Below, piece by piece: positions 10,558 to 20,989 of a DNA stretch of 64,000 nucleotides. This stretch comes from Prorocentrum cordatum (Eukaryota; Sar; Dinophyceae; Prorocentrales; Prorocentraceae): contig CAUYUJ010011170.1 in the NCBI GenBank assembly GCA_963575745.1, forward strand, positions 1 to 64,000. The letters run 5' to 3'. The number at the start of each line of letters is the position of its first letter. The stretch's first letter is position 1. The translations under genes and the position numbers were made by a program. The notes beneath the pieces were generated by a model that did no database searches, had not been told where the DNA came from, and worked only from the letters and a program-made list of their open reading frames with translations.

Positions 10558-10979
10558 GGGAGGAGGAGGAGGAGGAGGAGGAGGAGGAGGAGGAGAGGAG
10601 GAGGAGGAGGAGGAGGAGGAGGTAGGAGGAGGAGAGGAGGAGGAGGAGGAGGAGGAGGAGGAGGGAGGGAGGAGGAGGAGGGGGAGGAGGAGGAGGAGCA
10701 GTCCTGTCCTACAGCTCGAGACGTCCGGCCCCCGCCCGCCAAAGGTGGAGTGCCGCGGCCTGTGGGGCCCCGCTCTCTTCGAGAAGTACGGCCTCCGCAA
10801 GTGGACCGACTCAGGCGCGCGGCCTCCTCCTCCTCCTCCTCCTGTTTTCTCCTCCTCCTCCTCCTCCTCCTTTTCCTCCTCCTCCTCCTCCTCATCCTCC
10901 TCCTCCTTGTCCTCCCTCCTTCTCCTCCTCCTCCTCCTCCTCCTCCTCCTCCTCCTCCTCCTCCTCCTCCTCCTCCTCC
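10558..10979. repeat. Inverted (GGA)n / (CCT)n pair around a protein-like island
   Basis: (GGA)n at 10558-10700 and (CCT)n at 10823-10979 are reverse complements and could form a long hairpin. The island between them reads in plus frame PPKVECRGLWGPALFEKYG and KWTDSG (10730-10812), a plausible peptide not recognised by me. Confidence 0.75.
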
Positions 10980-11560
10980 ATATCGGCGCTGGACCCCCTC
11001 CCTAGCGCGCGCAGCGCGCCAGGGGCGGCGCCCGAGGCACCGCCAGGGAGCCCATCGCCGATGCCAGGAGGCCGCGCGGGCCTCCGACAATCTATGCGTG
11101 TGCTGCTTGTGCGGTTCCTCTGCTTTCGGGTGCTGTCAGCTTTGGCGCAGCCCAGGGTCGCAGCGCGACGTCGCTTCGCGCCGCCCTGCCGCGCGGTGCA
11201 GTCAGGCGCCCGATGCAGTAGACGCAACCAGTAATGTGCAGGCATCTCAACTGTTACCCCGAAGGGTGCACCACATCTGGCGGTGTGCCAAGCCAGAGCA
11301 GTGCTTGAGGAATCCTGAGCAAGCTCAAGGATGTACCTCCCCAGAAAAAATGAGATGCGTGCTGGAACGCGCGCGAGTGGGGTTTCGCGGGGCGGCGCGA
11401 GGGAGTCGGCCGGCGGCTGCGACAGGAGCGGACAGCGAGACCGTGCCGTTGGAACAAAGCCATGTTAAAACAAGTAACGCCTGTTGAGATGCTGTGGGCG
11501 AGACCATGCGCGGCCGAGTCAGGAGAACAACCGGATAGTAGCAGGGCAAAGAGGAGAGTC
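10980..11560. other. No gene recognised
   Basis: GC-rich sequence with no repeat relation noticed elsewhere in the window. Its frames show no familiar domain. Confidence 0.45.
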
Positions 11561-11563
11561 GTA

Positions 11564-11725
11564 CAGTGCCTTTTTTATACATGTTCCGCGTGCGGATCAT
11601 GTATTCAACATGCAGGGATCTAGTAATAAAAACAACGATGGGTTCATGCATACATGTTCTCATACATTGATCATGGATTGAACATCCCATATATTAAAAA
11701 ATCCCATGTGTTAAAAACGGCACTG
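11564..11725 (+). mobile_element. TIR element F, copy 1 (Tc1/mariner-like MITE)
   Basis: Left end CAGTGCC and right end GGCACTG, with the inverted repeat extending into TTTTTTA/TAAAAAC. TA lies on both sides (11562-11563 and 11726-11727). A second copy is at 17606-17770, sharing GCGTGCGGATCATGTATT and CATGCAGGGAT. No ORF. TA duplication and a CAGTGCC terminus are typical of Tc1/mariner-type elements; assignment to that superfamily is inference. Confidence 0.8.
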
Positions 11726-11839
11726 TACTGTACTCACGCTGTGTGGCTGTGGAAGGACGAGGGGAGCGGGCGGGGGAGGGCCAGAGAGCGGACAGAAGGC
11801 AATGGGCCCCAGAGGCCGCGACCACCCGCTGGCCTTTCG

Positions 11840-11994
11840 TCGGGCCGGTCCCTCTACAGGAGGAATCTTCGAAAACAGTAAAAAAAGTAGTCAGGGAACG
11901 ATTTGTTTGGCACGTGTTTGAACTATTTTCGGGGCATTCGGGGAGCATGTCTGGTTTTCTTCCCAGAAGCCGCCTGTATGGGGGTCACGCCCGA
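11840..11994 (+). mobile_element. Element C, copy 2
   Basis: Starts TCGGGCCGGTCCCTCTACAGG, ends CGCCTGTATGGGGGTCACGC plus CCGA. Interior shares AAAACAGTAAAAAAAGT and a TTTCTTCCCAGAA(G)CCGCCTGTA block with the copy at 7277-7428. No target duplication visible. Confidence 0.75.
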
Positions 11995-12070
11995 CCTCAC
12001 GTTGGCCACCGCAGGGGAGGGGGGGTCGCCCTCCTGGGGGGAGGAAGGGCAGGCCGCTGCGCCCCTCTGG

Positions 12071-12255
12071 CCCAGACCCCCGACGTAATGATTTTTTCAT
12101 TACGTCGACTCCAGAGTTCTCGACCCCTTCCCCAGGACCGGTTTTTCGTCCTGAGTCGTTTTTTGACGGTCCCGAGGCCCGGGAAGGGCCCCCGGAGGCC
12201 GAAAATGGCGAAAAACCTCCCGTCGTGATTTTTTCAGGACGCGAGGAGGTCTGGG
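12071..12255 (-). mobile_element. Dispersed element A, copy 5 (inverted)
   Basis: Full-length reverse copy, CCCAGACCCCCGACG to GAGGTCTGGG. A perfect palindrome GACGTAATGA/TCATTACGTC around a T-run lies at 12081-12106. Confidence 0.8.
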
Positions 12256-12430
12256 GGGCCCCTGCTCTCCCGCGCCGTGGGCGCCGATGGTGCGGAGGGC
12301 CCCTGCCGTGCCGCCACCCGGCGCGGGGCGCGGCCGCCGCGGGTGCGCTCGGGCGGCGGCGGCCTCGCTCTGGGCGCCTCGGCCTGCCCCTGCAGGTGGC
12401 TCCGCGGGCCCTGCCTCTTGCGGCCCCCGC

Positions 12431-12660
12431 GACTCCTCCTCCTCCCCCTCCTCCTCCCTCCTCTTCCTCCTCCTCCTCCTCCTCCTCCTCCTCCTCCTCC
12501 TCCTCCTCCTCCTCCTCCTCCTCCTCCTCCCCCTCCTCCTCCTCCTCCCCCTTCCCCCCCCCTCCCCTCCTCCCTCCTCCCCTCCTCCCTCCCTCCTCCT
12601 CCTCCTCCTCCTTCCTCCTCCTCCTCCTCCTCCTCCTTCCTCCTCCTCCTCCTCCTCCTC
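12431..12660. repeat. (CCT)n array
   Basis: CCT triplets with CCC interruptions. The downstream edge runs straight into protein-like block H at 12668. Confidence 0.95.
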
Positions 12661-12667
12661 CAAGGGC

Positions 12668-12741
12668 GGGCTGCCAGAGGGGGCCGGCTGGGACCACTAC
12701 CTCAAGGCGGGGCCCAGGGTGCCCAGACCTCTTCCAAGGAC
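12668..12741 (+). other. Duplicated protein-like block H, copy 2
   Basis: The plus frame again contains GLPEGAGWDHYLKAG. Homology to 6593-6656 stops at CCAAGGAC, exactly where element K begins in this copy, so K may have inserted at or replaced the former continuation. Confidence 0.4.
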
Positions 12742-12743
12742 AC

Positions 12744-13004
12744 CCCGACTCTGGATCCGCCCTACTTTGGCTTTTTTCTCCAACTTGCAATTGCGTCGGA
12801 AATCCGCGCATCAGAGGCCGAAAAAGCAGGGCGGAGATTGCTGCACCCAACATATAAGGTGGGGCGGAAGTCCACAGCAGCAGGGCGGAAACAGCAGCAG
12901 AACAGTACGGCGGAAATTGGCATCAGCGGGGCTTGAAAAGTAGGGCGGACATTCCGAGCCCTGCTTACGAAGTTCCCCAAAGTAGGGCGGATCCGGAGTC
13001 AGGG
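12744..13004 (+). mobile_element. TIR element K, copy 1
   Basis: About 260 bp. The left end CCCGACTCTGGATCCGCCC pairs with the right end GGGCGGATCCGGAGTCAGGG; the inverted repeat runs about 28 bp through CCTACTTTGG. The interior repeats AG(T/C)AGGGCGGA five or more times. Very similar to 27311-27569, in the same orientation. No ORF. Confidence 0.85.
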
Positions 13005-13249
13005 CCGCGTGTCTGGCGGCGGCGGCGGCGCAGGCACTTGGAGGGTGAGCGCGCAGAGCGAGTGGGAGGGCATGCTCTTACTATTACACCTTAGGCGATG
13101 CTTAAGAAAACCTAAGTTTTCGTCCAGAGTCTCGATTATTCTTAACTTTTCAATGTAAATCCCAAGATGTTGATAGAAGTTCTGGGTTTTATTCAATTTC
13201 TGAGACTATGAATTTCTTAACCCATGATTTCTTAAGCATTTCGCAGGGT

Positions 13250-13425
13250 GTATTTTCTGACGGATCGTGTTTCGCGCTTTGGCCCTGTCCCAGCAGAGGC
13301 TGGGGCAGCGACGGCGAGCAGCCGTTCATCCCCGCCGGCCACGGCGCCCCCGAGCCGACGGAGATCCGGGGCATCCAGGCCAACGACAGGCCGGCCGGCG
13401 CCGGGGCGGAGCGAAGAATCGAGGG
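13250..13425 (+). other. Exon-like fragment of unknown protein
   Basis: After TTTCGCAG the plus frame gives GVFSDGSCFALWPCPS and then PFIPAGHGAPEPTEIRGIQ. Codon-like GC-rich composition and a possible acceptor site suggest coding origin. FSDGS resembles an RNase H start motif, but nothing downstream confirms it. Confidence 0.3.
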
Positions 13426-13477
13426 GTGCCGTCGGGGAGAGTCAAACGACGCGACGATCGGGACAAAATCGGGTCGG

Positions 13478-13612
13478 GATAACTTGAAATCTCTGAGAAT
13501 CGGCGGGCTTGGAGGATGTATTGGGCGCCGCGGCCGCTCCAGAGCGTTCCGGAACGCTCTGAGAGCGCTCCAGAACGCTCTGGAGCGATTTATCCCGATC
13601 CTAGCCCTGTTT
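13478..13612 (+). repeat. Dispersed sequence L, copy 1
   Basis: Contains AGAGCGTTCCGGAACGCTCT, a perfect 20-bp palindrome, followed by related half sites. GGATAAC, GAGAATC, TGGAGGATGT and GGGCGCCGCGG precede it as in 32858-32998. A partial third copy is near 27160. Confidence 0.75.
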
Positions 13613-13918
13613 TAGAGAGGGTGGGGAGAGCGGGAGGGTTTGCGCCCAGCGAACGATCATCGCCATTGACAAGTGGACCTGGACATGCACCGGCAGTGCA
13701 GATGTCACGTGAGAAGTATGAGTTCGAGGTCACTCGAGCGGTCTTGCGAAGCTGGATGGCCAATGAACGGGGGGAAGGGAGTGAACGCGGGGATTGGATG
13801 GTATGGTCCATCCCCTCCACCACCGCGCTCGCTCCACTTCAAGTCACTTGCTTCCCACCCCCTGGTCGGGCGGAAAGGGAGGTCGGCAGGGATCTGCATT
13901 GAGACCGAGAGATGGAAA
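13613..13918. other. No gene recognised
   Basis: No repeat relation and no recognisable domain found. Confidence 0.45.
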
Positions 13919-14008
13919 GAATAAGAGAGAGAGAGAGAGACAAAAACAAAAAAACGAAAAGAGAGAAAGAGAGAGAGAGAGAAGCTGACAGAGAGAGAGA
14001 GAGAAAGA
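13919..14008. repeat. (GA)n-rich tract
   Basis: GA dinucleotides with AAA/CAAAA interruptions; strong purine asymmetry on the plus strand. Confidence 0.9.
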
Positions 14009-14020
14009 ACAACAATATCG

Positions 14021-17000
14021 AAGACTCCTACGGCGAATCACCGCTGCCCCCTGCCTTTTTGGAAGCGCCTATGTGGCCGAACGTTGAGGCCAGACCTGCC
14101 AAGCTATCGGACCATGTGTTCCCCGAATTGGTTTGGAAAGCCTTCGGGGAACACGTGGGCATCTTGAAGGTCATCTTGGCCGTCTGGAGGCCATTTTGAC
14201 ACTTTCGGGCCTTTTTGGAGGACGTCTTGGAGGACTCTTGGGCTGTCTTGGAGGTCATTTTGAGCGTCTTGGAGATTTTTTGGGCTGTCTTGGGGGCCTC
14301 TTGGGGCCGTGTCTTGGGTCTCTTGGGCGATCTTTGGGGTTACTTGGGCCGTCTCGGGCCGTCGGAAGGCAGAAAAACGCAAATGCCACAATCCTTCAAA
14401 AACCCATGGGAAATCAATGATTTTGGCCTTGTGGTGGGCTCCTGTTCCGTCTGACGCCGTCGGAAGCCGTTTGGGGGGCCTCTATGGGCCGACTTGGGGC
14501 CCTCTTGGAATGCTCCAGGGCCGTCGTGGAGGCCATCTTGGGCGTCGTCAAGGCCTCCTGTGCCGTCTTGGGGGCCTCTTGGGGCCGTCTTGGGGGGCCT
14601 CTTGGGCCGTTCTGGGGCCATCTTGGAGGCCTCTTGGGCGATCTTTCGGCGATCTTTGGGGGCTCTTGGGCCGTCTTGGGCCGTCGGAAGGCCGAAAAGA
14701 CGGAAGTTGCAAAATCCGTCAAAAGCATTAGGAACATCAATGTTTTTGGCCTCTTCTGGCCTTCCTGGAGGCCCTCTTGGGGGCCTCTTGGGCCGTCTTG
14801 GGCCAGCTTCGAGCCAACTTCGGCCATCTTGGTGGGTTCCTGGCACGTCTGACGCCGTCGGGAGCCGTCTTGGGGGCCTTTCTGAGCCGACTTGGAGCCC
14901 TCTTGGGGCGCTTCGGGGCCGTTCTGGAGGCCATCTTGGGCGTCTTGGAGGCCATCTTGGGCGTGTTGGAGGCCTCTTGGGCCGTCTTGGGGCAGTCTTG
15001 GAGGCCACTTGGGCCGTCATGGGGCCCTCTTGGGGGCCTCTTTGGCGATCTTGGGGGCCTCTTGGGCCGTCTCGGGCCGTCGGAATGCTGAGAAGAAGCA
15101 AATTCCGAAATCCTTCAAAAAAACACTGAAAATCAATGATTTGGGCCTCTTCGGGCCCTCCTGGAGGATGTCTTGGAGGCCTCTTGGGCCGTCTTGGAGG
15201 CCTCTGGGGGGCCTCTTGGGCCGCCTTGGGTGCATCTTGGAGCCATCTTAGCCGTCTTTGAGTCCATCTTGGCTGTCTTGGAGGCATCTTGAAGGCCATC
15301 CTGGGCCATCTTGGGACCATCTTGGGCCAACTTGGGGCAACAAAGGCATTGACGGACGGATTTTCAAGAATCTCCCGGGACCCCGGCGGGACGGGCCGAA
15401 GCCCCAGAGGGAGTTCTTTTGGAAAAAGAGCCAGAACCAAAAGCCACATAATCTGGCACGCCAGGCACCCCTTTAATACATCAAAAGGGGGCGGCGGATC
15501 AAAGACGCCTACGGCGAATCACCGCTGCCCCCTGCCTTTTTGGAAGCGCCTATGTGGCCGAACGTTGAGGCCAGACCTACCAAGCTATCGGACCATTTGT
15601 TCCCAGAATCGGTTTGGAAAGCCTTCGGGGAGCACGTGGGCATCTTGAAGGTCATCTTGGCCGTCTTGGGGGCCTCTTGGGGCCGTGTCTTGGGCCTGTT
15701 GGGCGATCTTTGGGGGCACTCGGGCCGTCTCGGGCCGTCGGAAGGCAGAAAAACGCAAATGCCACAATCCTTCAAAAACCCATGGGAAATCAATGATTTG
15801 GGCCTTTTCGCCCTTCCTGGAGGCCCTCTTGGAGGCCTCTTGGGCTGTCTTGGGCCATCTTAGGGCCATGTTCGGCCGTCGTGGTGGGCTCCTGGTCCGT
15901 CTGACGCCGTCGGAAGCCGTTTGGGGGGGCCTCTATGGGCCGACTTGGGGCCCTCTTGGAATGCTCCAGGGCCGTCTTGGAGGCCATCTTGGGCGTCTTC
16001 AAGGCCTCCTGTGCCGTCTTGGGGGCCTCTTGGGGCCGTCTTGGGGCCCTCTTGGGCCGTTCTGGGGCCATCTTGGAGGCCTCTTGGGCGATCTGTCGGC
16101 GATCTTTGGGAGCTCTTGGGCCGTCTTGGGCCGTCGGAAGGCCGAAAAGACGGAAGTTTCGACATCCGTTAAAAACATAGGAGCATCAATGTTTTTGGCC
16201 TCTTCTGGCCTTCCTGGAGGCCCTCTTGGGGGCCTCTTGGGCCGTCTTGGGCCAGCTTCGAGCCAACTTCGGCCATCTTGGTGGGTTCCTGGCACGTCTG
16301 ACGCCGTCGGGAGCCGTCTTGGGGGCCTTTCTGGGCCGACTTGGAGCCCTCTTGGGGCGCTTCGGGGCCGTCTTGGAGGCCATCTTGGGCGTCTTGGAGG
16401 CCATCATGGGCGTGTTGGAGGCCTCTTGGGCCGTCTTGGGGCAGTCTTGGAGGCCACTTGGGCCGTCATGGGGCCCTCTTGGGGGCCTCTTGTGCGATCT
16501 TGGGGGCCTCTTGGGCCGTCTCGGGCCGTCGGAATGCTGAGAAGAAGCAAATTCCGAAATCCTTCAAAAAAACACTGAAAATCAATGATTTGGGCCTCTT
16601 CGGGCCCTCCTGGAGGATGTCTTGGAGGCCTCTTGGGCCGTCTTGGAGGCCTCTGGGGGGCCTCTTGGGCCGCCTTGGGTGCATCTTGGAGCCATCTTAG
16701 CCGTCTTTGAGTCCATCTTGGCTGTCTTGGAGGTATCTTTGAGGCCATCCTGGGCCATCTTGACCATCTTGGGATCAACATGGGGCAACAAAGGCATTGA
16801 CGGACGGATTTTCAAGAATCTCCCGGGACCCCGGCGGGACGGGCCGAAGCCCCAGGGGGAGTTCTTTTGGAAAAAGAGCCAGAACCAAAAGCCATATAAT
16901 CTGGCACGCCGGGCACCCCTTTAATAAATCAAAAGGGGGCGTTTGGGGGGCCTCTATGGGCCGACTTGGGGCCCTCTTGGAATGCTCCAGGGCCGTCTTG

Positions 17001-17905
17001 GAGGCCATCTTGGGCGTCTTCAAGGCCTCCTGTGCCGTCTTGGGGGCCTCTTGGGGCCGTCTTGGGGCCCTCTTGGGCCGTTCTGGGGCCATCTTGGAGG
17101 CCTCTTGGGCGATCTGTCGGCGATCTTTGGGAGCTCTTGGGCCGTCTTGGGCCGTCGGAAGGCCGAAAAGACGGAAGTTTCGACATCCGTTAAAAACATA
17201 GGAGCATCAATGTTTTTGGCCTCTTCTGGCCTTCCTGGAGGCCCTCTTGGGGGCCTCTTGGGCCGTCTTGGGCCAGCTTCGAGCCAATTTCGGCCATCTT
17301 GGTGGGTTCCTGGCACGTCTGACGCCGTCTGAGCCGCCTTGGGGCCTTTCTGAGCCGATTTGGGGCCCTCTTGGGGCGCTTCGGGGCCGTCTTGGAGGCC
17401 ATCTTGGGCGTCTTGGAGGCCATCTTGGGCGTGTTGGAGGCCTCTTGGGCCGTCTTGGGGCAGTCTTGGAGTCCACTTGGGCCGTCATGGGGCCCTCTTG
17501 GAGGCCTCTTGGGCGATCTTGGGGCGATCTTGGGAGCCTCTTGGGCCGTCTGGGGCCGTCGGAAAACCGAAAAGGCGCAAATGCCAAAATCCTTCAAACA
17601 CCCTACAGTGCCGTTTTTACTACATGCTCCGCGTGCGGATCATGTATTAAACATGCAGGGATTTAGTAGTACAAGCAACGATGAGTTCATGCATACACTT
17701 ATACATAAAGTAACCATGCATTAAAACTCATATATGTTTAAACATGCGGTGTATAAAACAAACTGCCCTGTAGGAAAATCAATGAGTTTGGACTCTTCGG
17801 GCCTTCCTGGAGGACCTCTTGGAGGCCTCTTGGGCCGTCTTGGAGGCCTCTCGGGCCGTCGGGGGCCATGTTGAGGCTATCTTAGGCCGTGTTGAGTGCA
17901 TCTTG
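14021..17905. repeat. Higher-order repeat of GGCCTCTTGG/GCCGTCTTGG words, 1.48-kb period
   Basis: Unit 1 (about 14021-15500) and unit 2 (about 15502-16940) are direct repeats; GGCGAATCACCGCTGCCCCC recurs at 14032 and 15513. Unit 3 starts at 16941 and lacks the first 400 bp or so. Each unit is made of 10-12-bp words (GGGCCTCTTGG, GCCGTCTTGGG, GAGGCCATCTT) broken every 320-410 bp by an AT-richer spacer with GCCGAAAA..AATCCTTCAAAAA..AATCAATGATTT. Units end with a block containing CATTGACGGACGG and CTCCCGGGACCCCGGCGGGA. Long minus-strand frames rich in PKRPPRGPQDG are open throughout; I treat them as repeat by-products. Confidence 0.85.
17606..17770 (+). mobile_element. TIR element F, copy 2, inserted in the higher-order repeat
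   Basis: Begins CAGTGCCGTTTTTAC and ends GCCCTG between TA dinucleotides (17604-17605 and 17771-17772). It breaks a spacer of the 14-18 kb repeat: the uninterrupted paralogues at 14388 and 15765 read CCTTCAAAAACCCATGGGAA, whereas here TTCAAACACCC and GGAAAATCAATGA flank the element. This gives an empty site inside the same window. Confidence 0.85.
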
Positions 17906-18047
17906 GCTCGTCTTGGAGGCATATGGGAGCCATCTGAGCCGTCTTGGAAGCCATCTTGGCCGTCTTGGATGCATCTTGGAGACCATCTTGGGCAGTCTTG
18001 GAGCCGTCTAGAGCAGGAAAAGCCTTTGCAACCATGTTTTCGGGTCG

Positions 18048-18168
18048 CGGGTGGGTCGCGGGGTGGGTCGCAGGTGTGTCGCGGGGTGGGTCGCGGGTGG
18101 GTCGCGGGTGGGCGGGTCGCGGGTGGGACGACGACAACAAACAGCAGCAACAACAACAACAATTAGTT
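18048..18168 (+). repeat. GGGTGGGTCGC minisatellite ending in CAA/CAG
   Basis: Seven or more GGGT(GG)CGC units, then GACGACAACAA and CAACAACAAC. The same composite occurs at 54000-54150, so the array and its tail moved or were duplicated together. Confidence 0.8.
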
Positions 18169-18956
18169 TAATATTGTTCGCTCTTCTCTGATCGCGTGTC
18201 ATTCAATATGCATATCCAAAGCCCTGGATACCCGCCCTCTTCGTCTTCGATCGTACCCCCTTTTGGGGGGTAGATTCATTCCCTGCCACGCGTGGTTGGT
18301 GAAGGCCTTTGAAAACGAAGGGTAACAGATAACGGGGGAGAATGAGGACGAAGGGATCGGAGGACGATGATTTGCGCGGTGGGTGGCGATTCAGCTTGCG
18401 CCATGGCTCGCGCCAGCCACTCTAATACAGGTTAACAATAAGTTTCGCCATGGGTCGCGCCATAAACAGCGCCACGTACCACCCCCTTGAAAGAACAGAT
18501 CGTGGATACCCCCGCGGGGGACGTACAGCTGCGAACTGGTGTCAGAAACAAATTTCGTGGAACCCTGAAAAGAGGCGGGATGTTGGGAGAGTGGGGCGGA
18601 ATGATAGTGAGAAGTGCAACCGTGTCGAGAGGCGCGGTTGGATGTGGAGTGGATTGGAATGGAGTGGACAAGAGTAGGGCTTCAGGAGAAGAGGAACCGG
18701 GAGGAGTGCGAAAGAGCGGGGAGCGCACGGAGGAGTCTGGAGGAGGGACTGGGAATAATTTGGGAGCAATGCGGGATGCGAGCGGGAAAGGGTGGAGATT
18801 GTTGGGGTGGGACGGGGTGGCCTGGGGAGGAGTGGGCGGAATACGAAGAACTGAGGAAAAGCACAATGGAGTACGAACGACATGAAAATGAACATAAAGG
18901 GAAAGAGCCGAGAAGACGGGGAAAGAACATTGAAAAGTGGGGGCAGGCGGATACGA
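18169..18956. other. No gene recognised
   Basis: Contains two inversely related CGCCATGG-type motifs near 18403 and 18447. Open frames of up to about 180 codons on both strands show no familiar domain. Confidence 0.45.
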
Positions 18957-19026
18957 GCGGGGCCACAATGGGCAGCGACGGGGCCACTGAGGGCAGCAAC
19001 GGGGCCACGAAGGGCAGCGAACGAAG
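18957..19026 (+). repeat. 21-bp minisatellite
   Basis: Three units of GGGGCCACxAxGGGCAGCxAC. Confidence 0.7.
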
Positions 19027-19189
19027 GCGACCGCGGAACCAGGACGGTCAGCGAGTGGCGTCGAAGGCGAGCGAAGGGCAGCGAGCGGCGACTGCAGTCC
19101 CTAACGGGCTGGTCGGGCGGGCAGTCCCAGACGGGTGGGTCGAGCGGGCGGGTCGTTGAAGCGTAAATTCTGCTTGAACCGCCAGGGAA

Positions 19190-19440
19190 TATGTAACGGG
19201 AGCGCGATTCCTGAGTGTCGAGGAGCGGCACCTGAATAAATCGTGAGGAAGTATCAAGCGGGAGCCGCGATTCGGTGGTAACTTGCGAGGACGTCCTAAG
19301 CGAGAGCGCGATTCTTCAATAACTTGTAAGGAAGTATCAAGCAGGAGCCGCGGTCCGGTGGTAAATTGCAAGGAAGTCCCAAGCGAGAGCGCAATTTTTC
19401 AGTCAACTGCGAGGAAGCATCAGGCGGGAACCGCTGTTGT
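19190..19440. repeat. Tandem repeat, about 43-bp half units
   Basis: Alternating half units AGGAAGT(A/C)(T/C)CAAGC(G/A)(G/A)GAGC and GCGATTCxTxxxTAAC make a roughly 87-bp dimer, about three dimers. Sequence divergence is high. Confidence 0.65.
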
Positions 19441-19585
19441 TGTAAACCAGGGGCCAACGACACAGTTTGACCTTCAAGATTTTCCCTGACAAACAAACAG
19501 GGTGCAAGCCCCGGGAAGGGCACTTCAATCGAACCAAAGAAGAATGTGCACCGGACGGGGGGGATCAACAATAATTATTTTTCAG

Positions 19586-19690
19586 AAGTGAGAGCTCAAC
19601 AGCAACAACCGTCGCGGAATTCCACTTCAGCCACGCACCTAGGGACAGTGAATGACCGTTCGGCTCAGCCCCCTCACTCTGACATATGCA
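19586..19690 (+). repeat. Dispersed duplicate of 54180-54283
   Basis: Shares CGCGGAA, TTCAGCCACGC, GGACAGTGAATGACCGTTCG and CCCCCTCACTCTGACA, with a CAACAG stretch before it. Same orientation at both loci; about 85% identity. Confidence 0.75.
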
Positions 19691-20419
19691 TAGAAAGAGA
19701 GCGGAATATAGAACGAGAGCGACGCATGTTCAAATGGACGCTCATCTAGGATGAGGATGTTGGGAGGATGTGGGCAGGCATATTGACAATTGGGCAGGCA
19801 GCCAGGCATGTTGGTATACTTAGTTTCAGCCGTACGCGCACAAGTAATGAACGATGGTTGGGTCCTGATTGAAGTCGTAGATGCGACCGACTGGTACATA
19901 GCGGTGATCGAGTGCGTTGGCCTCAATGCGATCAGTGCGCTAGGTCGGCGCGCATTTTTTCTGTGAGAGCGTTCGTGTTCCAAGGTTTGTTCGGCTGGTG
20001 ATTCGGGTTCCCAGAACGTGGCGGCTCATGTCGGCTGGATGGCAAGATCGTGCTGCTTGTTTGGGAGGGAAGCCGGGCAGGCAGGGCACGCACACGCATC
20101 GCGCCGACAAAATGTTGAAGGTCTGCAAGTGGTACACAGAGGCCAATTTCCTGAACGCCGCGCCCATAGCTTTTGGGAATGGGCGGAAGGTTGAGGGAAT
20201 GGGATGGGGAGGGAAGCCCAAAACAGCCCGCCAGAGAGCGACGTCCAAATCGACATCCTGAAGTGTGTCCAGATAATGTTGCCCATGAAGAAGAGAAGGC
20301 ATCGGCCGACAGGAAAGGAGTATTGGGGATGCTGGTCCACGTTTGGCTAACCCAGCGTGTCACGGCTTCTTTCTTGGCGCTTGTTGCGTGCTTGACCCAC
20401 CTCCCAGCCAGTCCGAGAT
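19691..20419. other. No gene recognised
   Basis: No internal repeat noticed. Minus-strand frames up to about 170 codons show no recognisable family. Confidence 0.45.
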
Positions 20420-20615
20420 ATGGCTGCTGCTGCTGCTCCACTCAGTGGCACGCACTCGATGTGCCGCTGTTGCTCCCGCTGTCGCAGCTCCCGCTCGGCT
20501 GTTGCTTGCCGCATCTGCTGCTTCTGCTGCTCAGCTCGCTGCTTCTGCTGCTGCTGCGTGGCACCCGCTCTGCTGCTGCTGCTGCCGCCGCTGCCGCTGC
20601 TGCTGCTGCTGTTCT
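20420..20615. repeat. CTG-rich triplet region
   Basis: GCTGCTGCTG runs separated by variants; plus frames give Leu, Cys or Ala runs and the minus frame gives Gln/Ser runs. Confidence 0.8.
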
Positions 20616-20688
20616 GGCGCGCCCGTTCACAGCCTGCGCACAGCGAAGGGGGCGCGCACGACCGCTCAGGCAACCGGCCTCCTGGAAG

Positions 20689-20848
20689 CTTACCAGCCTC
20701 AAACTTATCCCTATCCCTAAGATTGACACGCCAACAGGCGATGACAATCTTAGGGGTTCGCCCTCAAAAGATAAGGGCATCCCTAAGACTGGCATCGTGA
20801 TGAGGAGATGCCCAGCATAGGGATAGGGATATGTTCCAGGCTGGTAAG
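20689..20848. mobile_element. TIR element M, single copy
   Basis: 160 bp. Left end CTTACCAGCCT and right end AGGCTGGTAAG, with the inverted repeat continuing through TATCCCTATCCCTA / TAGGGATAGGGATA (about 31 bp). AAG on both sides could be a 3-bp target duplication, but it overlaps the terminus and is ambiguous. No second copy seen here. Confidence 0.7.
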
Positions 20849-20989
20849 AAGCGGCACGCCACGGGGGCAGCCGCTCGGGGGGGAGGGAGGACGCGCGCGC
20901 ACCGGGTGGAAGCTGGCGGTCAGAGGTCCATGCGACGTGGCATCGTTCGCGCGTGTGCCTTTGTCTCGGCAGGGGGGCCATCGGGGAGC

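Noticed and set aside
13250-13425. RNase H domain
   Set aside because: FSDGS is the only similarity; downstream residues do not follow the fold.
14340-15449. 369-codon minus-strand Pro/Arg/Lys-rich ORF as a structural protein gene
   Set aside because: Made of short repeated words, open in more than one frame, and no start, stop or family evidence. Kept only as a testable possibility in the findings.
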